DNA from: Halichondria panicea
Lineage: Eukaryota > Porifera > Demospongiae > Suberitida > Halichondriidae
Direction of reading: 5' to 3'
DNA length: 64,000 bases
NCBI RefSeq assembly: GCF_963675165.1
Contig: NC_087393.1
Coordinates: 2,795,502-2,859,501 of the forward strand
This document shows positions 33,508-45,500 of the stretch, in pieces. The notes beneath the pieces are model-generated. The model made no database searches and was not told the DNA's origin. It was given only the letters and a program-made list of their open reading frames with translations. Within the stretch, counting starts at the first letter, position 1. The number at the start of each line of letters is the position of its first letter. Position numbers and translations under genes: made by a program.

Positions 33508-36500
33508 TACAGCTGCTCAAGGATCAATGAAATGCAAGAAGAGGCTTCTTTTAGTCATATTTTCTTGGATTTTCATTCGTGGATTTGCAACATAATGCTT
33601 CGTCTCGAGTATGTGTACTTTTCCTTACTTGCCTTTTAGAAGAGTGCGTAGCAAAACTTGTTCACCGAGTGTTGCTACTCTACTTAGTAGTTAGCTCTGC
33701 ACTAGAACGCTAGCTATTGGTAGCTGCAAGAGTGAGAAGAGAGCTGCAAGGTATAATTATTATAATGTGTGTATAAGCTATTGCTAATAGCTAGATCTAG
33801 TAGCTTTATGCAGAGATATTCGAGAGAGGGGTGGGAAACGCTGTGTTAAAAAACACTGTCGATCCGCGTTACGGGTGATGTCATAATATTGACCCAAAAT
33901 TGCTAAAACAGCAGTATAATAGCTGAAATACACTCATGGTTTAAACTGAAGTTATAATGTAAAAAAAATTTAAGAGAGGGGATACTGGCAAGGAGTTGTG
34001 AAGGAAAGAATAAACAGAAAACTTTCGAAAGAATAATGAGAACATGAGTGAACACATCTATAAGAGGCGTAAATCTACTAAGTCTATGAGAACTGGTTGG
34101 TGGGACTAAAATTTAATTAACGATAAATATATAACAATGGTGGGAGTTGATTTGTTATTCGTTTTGGTCTGGATTTAACTTGACGCTTTCACCATTCCTT
34201 GTCCTTCGTCCTTTCTATAGTGTAACAGTAACTTCGAGGTAGTCTACCAAAAAAATTAGTATAGGGTGACATAATTATAATTATATCATACATGTATCAT
34301 TGATACCACATGTACGACACATTTCGAAATGTGAATTACGTATTAAACATGCATTTCTATGTCTTAATAATAATAATAATGTCATTACATTGTAAACCTA
34401 CAGAATGTGTATACACAGCAAAGGTAGTCTCATATTAACTACAACCTCGGGTTAAAAACAGACATAGTCTTCATACATGATTTACATGCAACAATCCAAT
34501 CATACTTTCTTCACATTATACATTAAGAAAACTAGTACCTACTTATATACTAGTTGTAGAATGAACTTTTCAAATGGCAGCAGGTACAAAAAGTGCAAGA
34601 AAGCACCTCAAAACAGGTGAAACTTAATAATTTGTATCTGGGCTGCTCTATTAGTGTCTAGTGATCCAACAAATATACACTAGAATCAGCGGAGTAAAGG
34701 GTTTCTATGGACTTCCCGCGCATTTGCTGGGTTTTGTTGAGGCGTAACACGGATTGACATTTTCGTAATCCGTTTCCCACCCCTCTTCTCGAATATCTAT
34801 GTTTTATGTTATGTACGTAGCTTTGCACCTCCACCGAGGCATCACCACCCGCGGTGCTGTCATTATAGTAGCAGCATGAATAATACGTATAATTGTAGAG
34901 GAAAAAGAAGAATAACAGAAAATAGATAACCAATTGAGCAAACTCCGCCAAGGCCCACGGGGTCCCATGTCCACGCCCACTTCCTCTCCACTAGATTAGA
35001 GACACCACCTCTTTACAGCCTGCGGGAAAGGGGACTGGCCAGGTGACTATCAACTAAGGGTGTGATTTCTGATTTCCTTTTATCAGTTCAGTGGTCATGT
35101 GTAACTACAGTATTTATGCAAGGCAGTGACATCACTATAATTACATTACGTTGGGGTCGAGTCATTGATAGTCACCTGGCCAGTCCCTTTCATGCAGCTT
35201 ATAAATAGCTTATACAATGTAGGTGTACTGTACACAGCTCGGGTTCATACTGAGCCCGAGGTAGGCTATCTGTTCTGGGATCTCGTATGACAGCTAGCTA
35301 GCTCTCCAATGGTACATTATTATAAATTATGTGTGGAAAGAAAGAGACTTAATAAGGTCTCGTGACAACCTTCGATGTGCACTGATATAATCTTCATGCA
35401 TGTGCTACAGTCATAACCCTGATCTGACTTAAAATTTCGTTTTGCAGTAGCAACAAGAAAACGTAAAAGAAAGAGTAAGAGAGCGGTTGTCGCAGTGACA
35501 TACAAGCCGAAGCTGAGAAATTCTCCATCTGTTTTGGCCTCCCCTACTATCTCAGAAAATACACTCCTGTCGTTTCCAGTCGTACAGATTCCAGATCATC
35601 CCCCAAAATGTTCCGTTCCCATCCTTCATTCCTATACACCTGGACAAGAAGCATTTCTTTCTCGAGATACACACCAATTAATATCAAATTGCATATCCAT
35701 AGGCAAGGTGTGTGTATCACTTAATGGTGACATACCTCTTAACAAACTGTTTTTGGAATGTGGAATTTCTCTCAAGTTGTCACTTGAGTTCTTTGCAGCT
35801 GCACCCCCTTTGCTCAAAATTGCTGATGGCACACAGTTTGTGTATGTGTGTGTGAGTGAAATTAATCCGCCACTGAAAATAAATGTGTGTGGCTTGCTCT
35901 CTGGGAAGAAGATGCGATTGATGGCAGCACCAATTGGTGATACTCCTCTTGTTAATGAGCTCGTTATTGAGGTGTGGGCGATGGAGTCGCTCTGTACAGT
36001 TGCTGATTCATCTGAAGTAGTCAAGTGCTATAGTCAAATCCATGATGTCAGAGAATTGGTTAAAACACTACATCCAGGCTGTTTGGACACCTGTGATACT
36101 AGAAATGTTGGTGAGTTATAATTGTTGCAACTCAAGGTGCGTAGGCCGCCGTGGGTTATAGTAGTCTACCAGGTCTGTTTGTCTGTCTGTCGTGTATTCT
36201 GCACGGTGTTTACATGCATGTATGGCCTCAGCTTTTGTATTTTGTGTATGTGTGTGTGAGTGTAACAAGTGAAAATATTTTGTTAAACAAAAGCTAACAA
36301 GCTTGTGCACTGACAACTGTAGAGATATGCGAGGCTTTAATTTGAGGCACTTCAGTACACATGTGCACTAGACCACGTGGACCCCCATTACCAATTTGGT
36401 GCGAACACTCCAGTCTTCGTTGCTGACTCAACTGGGTTCCTATAATAAAATAGTCCTAGCGGATGACCTACATCCCTGAAGCTATGCCAATCTCAATTCC

Positions 36501-39500
36501 TTGCCACAACTCAGCTGAATTCTCTCCAGCTTAACTGCGACATTGTTAATTGTTATAGACTCAAAATTGCATGACTTGCTTGCGAGGAGTAATTATTGTT
36601 GCAGGCTCCTATCCTTATACATACTGCGGTTTTCACATTAATTTTTATAACACTCCTCTTGAATCGTTGTGTATAGAGCTGCAGTTTATAATAAAATATA
36701 CTATTTTGCCCTTCCAACTTTTGTACAGGCTCAGTCTATGTCAGTGTATCTGACGCTATTAATAACTTCTACAAGGAGGTGCAAACCAAACAGAGTAACA
36801 AGTCTCCGGTTAAAAGTTCCATTGCAATGATCTCCCCTTTTGGTCTGTCCGCTACTCTCCGCAGTTACCAATGCAAGGCTGTGAATTGGATGATAGGGAA
36901 GGAGGAGGAGTGTAAGCCTGGTGGAGCTTGTGACAGGAGTGAGGAGTCTGGTGGTTGTGATGGTGAGGGTGTTCACAAGCTGTGGTGGAGGTTGCCTACA
37001 TCAGACGAGGAAGTATATTTCAACTCCTTTTCTGGAAAGTGAGTCAGCAGAAGCATTACATTTTTGTTCACTAGTATTCTATACAGTTGGCAGTTGTATA
37101 TTCCACCTGGCATGCATATGGTAATGGCTCTACGTTGTTGAGGACTATAGTTGTATCTTACATGCCAGAGGTATAAATAACACATCTTGATTGTCTTGAC
37201 AAGTTGTCCTAGCATAATACGTTTTGTTCTGCCATCAGATGATATTGGTCGGACACTAAATTACCCACGGATGCAATGTCCTTAGTAATCTCTATAAACA
37301 CAGTTTAGGTAGGGTAAAGTAATGCTTAATTAATAGTAGCTTACCTAGTCGTCTCGTCACTCTGTTACATAGCTATAAAATTATATAAGCCTGCTCTTGT
37401 GCAATGAACAAATACACATGGCTGATATGAGATCATTAATTTAGTGCGCATGCGCATCATACTATGGCCTTTGGCCTTCAATCTTCGCATGCTAGGACAC
37501 TATGACCAAGCAAGTAGCTAAATGGTCGGTCAAATAGGCTAATTGCTCGGAAATTGACCGATGACCGACTATTATTTATTCCTCTGCATGCAGCTACATA
37601 ATGTTGAGGCTGGAGTAGATGTAAGGTAAAGTTATAGGTGTAAACTGTTGCACAATGTGTTAGGGGGTTAGGGTTAGCCATACTATACTCAGGATGGCTC
37701 GCAATTGCACCTAATTAGTATCGCATTTGTGTGCATTACTCTAGTAGTGATGTCATAATAATTTCAAATTACAAAAGCACTTCACGTCATCATGTTGTTA
37801 GATTCTCAAGGCAGCGATTCCCAGTTGCTCCCTCGCCAAAGGGAGGCATTCTGGCAGACGAGATGGGTCTTGGAAAGACTGTTGAGATTTTGGCTCTCAT
37901 TCTGGCTCACCCATGGCCAGGTGAAAAATCAAAGAACAGCTCTTGCTCGAACTCTTCTACTTCTGAAAATGTTGAACAGAGTGCTGCAGTTGAGGAAAAA
38001 ACGAAATTGCTTTCTGCAGACATTCAAGGCACAGACAGTAAAAGAAGTTGTACAAATCTTCAACACAAGGAGCTTTTGACAGAGTTGGCTGCGCATGAAG
38101 GCCAAAAAGTGTTTGAAGCACAATCAAGCCCTAGTGACATCGCCAGAATGCAAACTGGCGTCAAATTAGATGATGGTGCCCCTCTACCTCATGTTGTAGA
38201 TTCTCATCGACCACACGAGAAAAGGCCGGCTGTCTGCATTAAAGATACTGATAGTCCTTCAGATGTCATTCAGTGTCTTTGTGGAGCCATCAGTGACCAT
38301 GGTTATGAGGGTGAATTTGTGCAATGTGAGTTGTGCCTCGTCTGGTTCCATACTATCTGTGTCGATTACTCTTCCCAAAGACATGGAGAACATTTTTACT
38401 GCGTGCGGTGTCTACTGGAAAATGTTAGTTGCAGCAATACATGTATAGTTCTATGTAGCATACCTCATTTACATGACTCATTCAGTCCATCTTATAAGGT
38501 GTATATCGAGTGCATGTAGTTTCAGAATTTATATTAATTGTGTGTTTATGATTAATGTATCAATGCCTTTACCCAGCCCCTGCCGTGTGGAGCGACTCTG
38601 ATTATCTCACCTCAGGCCATAGTTCAACAATGGATGGATGAAATAACCAAGCACACACAGCCAGGAGTTATCTCTGCCTATGTGAGTATCGCACATGTTT
38701 GGTTTCCGGCCCTGTTGTTAATTGTGCATTAATTAAATAGATGTACCAAGGCATCTCTCGAGGCAGATGTGTGTCTCCCCTTGAGCTTGCTCGCTATGAT
38801 ATTGTCATAGTATCGTACGAGACCCTGTGCAACGAGTTTTATTATGCTGTGAGCCATGAGATGTCTAAGAACCTTCGAAAGAGGAAGCGTTACTACTACT
38901 CACCTAGCCCCCTACCGGCTTTGCTATGGTGGAGGGTGAGCAGAAAAGACATACATTCATGCACAGTCTGCAAAATACTTTGCTGTTAATCTGCATTTAC
39001 TATACACCCTTGCATCTAATTAAGCTGCTCTGAAGTAGTAAGGCATAAGTTGGGATTGTGTATAGCATTACCCTTAATAAACAAGTGCTGTGTATATTAT
39101 ATAAGTTACTGGGACATGGATAACTGTCGTGTCAGCAAAGAAGCATTCGTATGCCAGCATTGAAACAAAACCCGTGGTGTGGCTCCATGTGTATGTACAT
39201 GTAGTGCGCATGTGCTTAACTGAAGAGCCCTGAGTTTCAACTAGCTATAATAGTTAGCAAGCTTCAAGCTTCATGACTTTACTTTCTCGTAAACACACTC
39301 ACTGCCGTACTACCACCTAATATTGTCTGTTCTGGTTAAAGGAAATAGAATTGTAGCCCAGGAGGGGTAAATATTATTTTATTGTTAATTGCCACACCTT
39401 AGAAGCACCATACTTTTACGCTGGCAGGTATAGTACATATATGTATCTCACAGGTTACTCTGGATGAAGCCCAGATGGTGGAATCCACCAACGTGAGGGC

Positions 39501-42500
39501 TGCAGAAATGACCAAGAAACTGAGTGCAGTCAACAGGTGGTGTGTGACAGGCACACCTGTGCAGAGGCAGCTGCTCGGTTAGTATGACTGCATGTAGGTA
39601 GTACTCATAATATTATATGTACGTGTTTGAGCTGCTATTTATATGTAATTTCATGTACTGTACGTTGTAACCCTCTTGTAAGCTTTGTTGTTGTCGGAAC
39701 CATGTTTAGATGCATCGCTATGTTTGTCTTCTTCCAGACCTGTATGGCCTCCTGCTGTTCCTCAAGGTAGACCCGTACCTGCACTCTACTTGGTTCTCAC
39801 GACTCTTATGGGAACCCTACCTCAATGGCAACAGTTGTCCCATGGTAGAACTCTTCGCTGAGGTCATGTGGAGAAACTCAAAGGCTGATGTAGCTAGTGA
39901 GGTGAATATGGGTCTTGGATCATTTTGAATCAACCTACGTGTGTACTTTATAGATAATAATTAACGCCAAAAGCCCTCTTCTATTAATCTACCTATACGC
40001 CAGGATGCAATAGGATATGAAGTAGTGTATATACATAATTCTATACCAACAAGTTCAGCTCACGTCATGCATGTATCACAGTTGTGCCTGCCAGGCCATT
40101 CAGAGGAGGTTCACTGGCTACAGTTCAGCTCAGTAGAGGCTTATTTCTACCAGAGACAACAAGGAAAGTGTCACACTGACCTAGAAAATGTGATACGCGG
40201 GCTGGCCCCTGGTTGTACCCTCTCCAGCCTTGAACAGGCCACCTTCCACAAGGTGCAGGATTTATTAATACAGGATTTTTAGCTGGGGGAGTTGAAACGT
40301 ATGGTGATCCAGGGGCATTCTGTTGTAATTTGGGAGATGTTTTGGGCGCTTTAAATAATTATTTTGGTTACTAAAACACCCTTATAATAGTTTTTTACTC
40401 TACCTGATATTATTTTTGATGCATTAGACTATGTCAGATGTGTCATGACTATGTCCCAACTATCAGGTATACATGCCATATGTATCTTATCCAATAGTCA
40501 TCTCTGTTTCGCTCCAGCTGATGACTCCCCTACATACTCTGAGGCAAGCCTGTTGCCACCCCCAACTGGTTCGCAGTGGCTCCTACCTACCGGTCAGCAT
40601 GGGAAACAAGAAGTAGGTAGCAGTCTGAGTATGCGCGTGTAGAGAGATTACATGTGTACTTTAACTACATGTACATAGAGTAATCTTTGTTTCCAGAGCT
40701 GACACCGTTAATTCTTAATTATGCCTCGGGGGAGGGGGGCGTATAGCTGCATAAGTATTATGATAAAGCTGATTGTATGTTTGTGTGTGTGTGTGTTCCA
40801 GCTGTAATTATGTCTCAGTTGCGCATGCGCAGCAAGGTATACTGCTAGTGGTGGGTCTGTCTGTGTGTCTATAATAATTATGTTTTAATTTCTAGAAGCT
40901 TCTATTTTTTAGCGACGTTTTCTTTGAATTTGATGCGTGTATTTTTTTCTCGAGATATAGCTAGTGTTACGAATCTCTTTCCAGAATTGTGCGTAGCATT
41001 CTATGTGGATAAATTTTGAGTTGGTCTCCCACTAGAGCTGTATATATTTCGTATCATGTACAAGAGTGAGAAAAGAGCTACAGAGCTTCGTTCAATACCA
41101 GAATCAGCAACCATTGTGAGCTTTGCGCATGCATGCTGTAGACACCACTTGTATTGAGGCGGTGCTTGATTCCGTGAAGTAAGGATCTACGTGCTTAGCA
41201 CCTTTTTTTAATTATTTAATTGATAGTTGTCAAAGCTTGACTGAGAGATCTCTCTGGTTATAATTATATTATAGTTGTTGCTTGCCCCATGTAGCTACAT
41301 TACCATGCCACGACTTCTTGAGAAGCTGACATCCCAAGCCAAAGTGGAGGCAAGGGAGGCCCTCAGGGCAATGGTAGCTGCACTCAACGGCCTGGCTGGC
41401 ATTTTCATCATTCAAAATGATGTAAGCAGGAATATGTATGTAATATACTTAATTCAGAGCATATATGCACATACATTGTTGAATGCCTGTGTGAGTCCCA
41501 AGCTCACGTGTCTAAACTCTGGACCATAATTATTTCAGTGATTCATTTCAGTGCATGTTGACACGTCTGTAAATCCATATGCCTTTACCCATACAGTTGT
41601 TTACAGCATCAACCTGCTACAGAAGGGCAATGACAGCATGGCAGGAGCACCAGAGTCATGACATAGACTGTGACAAGCTCCAACGCATACACACAATGGA
41701 AAATCTTGCGGAGCTATTGCAGCGTGGATTAGTGGGATATGAACATTCCCTCAGGGACAGTACACTAATGGAAGAGGTGTGGTCTCAGTGTTCTTGCTAA
41801 CAGTGTGATATACGTATTGGTCAATGGCACTTTTAATTATGGGTGGGCCCACTGGAACTACATGTATGTCAGCACGCTTTGTCTTCGTATTAACTTTCTT
41901 CTAGCTATTGCCTTCCTCATTTGAAAAACAACCACCTTAGTCTTACTCTTATGTACATGTATGTTTTGTGTGTGTATTTAGGCGGTTGCTCTGAGATCAC
42001 AGTACACGGAGAAGGTGGAAAGTCAGGTGAAGGTTGCAGCAGAGGGACTGTTTGTTACCAAGAATAACATTGACTTGGCTCAAAGCGAGGTGAGTCTTGC
42101 AATTGAAATGACAAGCATAAGTCAACAATATTTTAGTCACATAATCATGTTTGTCTCTCTCTAGTGCAACTGGATGCAAGCTGGCTTCCTCGAGGAGATA
42201 CCTGCCGAACTTCTAGAAGAGGTTGCCATGGCCTCAGATGGTCAGTCCACTGCTGAGGGAAAAGAGAGTGTAGGAGACAAAAATATTTCCCAGAAGGAAA
42301 CTGACACTGACACTACAGCTTGTGAAAATGACCAGGTTGTGAAGCCAACAGAGCTGTCTGAAACGGAGGCATTAGGCAAACAATCCCAAGGTGAACAATC
42401 AGAATCAATCGACCTATCTGATGACCTGGCTATTGAGAGTAGCCCTGTTAAAAACAAGAAGACTCAACCAGAAGTGAAGAAACCCAGACCTCGAATTGTA

Positions 42501-45500
42501 AGTTTCACATACAGGTTACGTTTCTCAATGTGGCTCACCTTAACACATAATTATTCACAATTAGACTCCATCTCAGCCATGGTGGGTGAGTGTGTGTAAG
42601 TGGCTGTGTGGGCATGGTCTTGATGAGGAGTTGGTCGCAGCTGTGAAGATAGAGTGTGAGCAGGGAGCAAAAGTACTTGCAAAATCTATTCCACGGTAAA
42701 TATTTTAATCGTTAGTATAGACATACACACTTGAACTTAAAATCGATTCACTGAGTGAATTTAAATAATTATAGCAGCAACTTTCTAAATATTTTTGTGA
42801 AAGTAATTATGCAACAAGGCAGTGTTTTCGAGTATTCTTTGAGCATTATACAGTTGAGCCTCGGTTATCCGAACACCTTTGTCCCCGGGCCCATTCGGGT
42901 AAGTGAAATATTCGGATAATCAAAAGCTGGCTTTTTGCCAGCCACGTGGGCAATTTCCTACTGCGCATGCTCAGATTGCACTATGCTCTAGCATTCGGAT
43001 AATCGAGGATTCGGATAACCGGGATTCGGATAACCGAGGCTCAACTGTAGTTCAATAATAGTGGCGGTCACTTGATCCCAGCTTTGTTCTACAATCCAGC
43101 GTAACAATTGATACAGTGACTCATACGGACAGTGACGGTCTGAAATGTTTCTTAATTGTTTCCCCCACCCATTTTATGTTGACAGTATTAGAGCAGGAAG
43201 TACATAATTCTGTGCTACCTACTTTCTGCTCTTTTAAAGTCGACATAAAGTGGGTGAAACAGTTACGTACTTAAAATTGTTTTCCTTCACCAGGTTCTCT
43301 GACCTCAGTGGCATCAGTTACTATATTACTGACCATGCAGATAAGACTCAGGTAAATGAAGAGCAAATGTAAAATTAATGTTCTGGTCACAGGAATTAAG
43401 TGCTATCTATATACAGCTAAGTTTTAGTATACTGGACTAATTCTGTGCGTACCGTCCTTTACTGTATCCTACATGTAATAAAAACGCCAAGTCCTTTGCT
43501 CCAATTGACTGTATGTAAATTTTTGCACTTTGGTAATTAAAAAGAAATTGCCTGAAATTGAGGCAATTTCTTTTCTAATACAACTTTACAGCCTTGGAAC
43601 GGCTTCACGTTCTAACTCTAAGCGCCAAATTTTGTTTTCTCAGTACGCCACGGGCGCTGATTTGAAAAAGACGCTATAATAAATACATTAATTGCCAGTT
43701 TCGTATTCAGTTGTCGAAGTCTTGCTCATGTTCTAAAGTCATAACAAAGCAATTCCATTGAGCATTATAGTTTTGCTTTACCTTGCAGTCTACTCGTCAA
43801 TGTGTGATCTCCCTCCTTGACGATCTCTGTACCAGCCCTATCTCCCGGCTGATTGACCACGCCTCTTCCTGTCACCTCCGACCAGAGCCAGATTCTGACT
43901 CGAACCGGGATGAGGTTGAAAAGCAACTGTAAGCTCGAATTGTTGTTTAATAGGGCTAGATAGGCCCTTTGTAGGTTTTTTTGCACTAGGCTGTTGTAGA
44001 TTTGCTAACTAGTGTAAACATAACACTAGTTAGCAAATCTACAGCCTATCTATTATTGTGTTTTACATTGTCGTTACATAACTATGTTTGAGCAGCTGTC
44101 TGCTATGTGTGACTGAATCTAAAACCATTTCCTATGAGAGACAGCTGTTTTCCGATTATGAACATGATAAGTGGGCTGAGCAAACGTCCCATGAACATGG
44201 TGGAGGGTCCCGCAAGCCCAGTCTGATGGAAAAAATCATTAAGACATTATGGTCCTACTCGAATAGGCAAAAAGGTGATGATCTAACAGAAACTTGGAAC
44301 TATACGTCGCTATTGTACATGTACAATTATTATTATTATTGATGTATAATACGTACTGTGTATTCACCACAACATTGGTCAACCAAACAAATCACACGGC
44401 AAAATTGGCCTTGGTATATGTTAGGGGGTATTTTTTCTGTGATAGGAAAATGGGAATTCGACATTCTTTTCACCCACACCGAAGCATACGAGATTGAAAT
44501 TATTAGTTCTTTTTCTCTAAGGATTTCCCAAGAAACTTCAGCAATCTGGGCAAGCTTACCTGAGCTACATGGAAGAATTAAAGAAAGAATACACTGTGAG
44601 TGAATGATTTCTAGACTTTTATTAAATTATGATTGCATTAGCTGGCATGCCATCAGATTATCTGTTCCGCTTAACCATAATTGTTATACAGGCCATTCGC
44701 AGTCTTTGGCTTACCTTGGACCGGAGATTGAGAGTCCATGATGAGTTGGACATGGCCTCTACCAGACTGCGTAAAATGGCACGGGAGGAAGTCTACAGTG
44801 GTAGAGAGATTTCCTTTGCTATACATCCAAATCAGGTGACAATGATTGATTAAGAAGAGACCTACGTAGTTCAAGGAATTGATGGAGATTTTGTTTTCAC
44901 CTACTACCTACTAATGCAAGCTTTGTACCTGTACCACCTTAGGTATTACAAAAAATGTATCAGTTTGACTCTGAGAAGGATGTAGCTGAGCGTGACCTTA
45001 AAAAGTGTGTCGGCCAAGTTCTATATCTCAAAAACCTTGCAAAGGTAACATTACAACTGAATCTAGTTCCTATGCGTAGTTCCTAGTAGACGCAGAGGTA
45101 TGATGGTATAAAGCTGTTCTTGTGTGTGTGTTGTGTGTGTTTGTCGGGTGCATGTGTGTTGTAAAGTGCTCAACGGTTGGAGTACGTGCTAGTACAACTA
45201 AAGCTTCTCTAGGCTCCTAGTCACATTTTTTTAGGTTTTGATTAATGGACTGACATGTATCTTCATAATCTTTAACCGTAAACGATACTGTTCAACCAAA
45301 TGTGAGCTTTGCAAAAATTAGGTACATGTTCTCGCAAATACAACTGATTGTTTTCCTGTACAGAAAAAATGTGTTGAGGAAACATGCCCAGTGTGCTCCC
45401 AAGCCCTCCACACGGAGGTGAGTCAGCCAACATGTCACTACATACATATCTACGCACAAAGTTTTTGTTTAAATTAGTTTTCTTATTACAGCATTCTAGC

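Noticed and set aside
35632-36024. 130-codon open frame on the minus strand
   Set aside because: It is the antisense shadow of SHPRH exon 2, which has frame-consistent splice sites.
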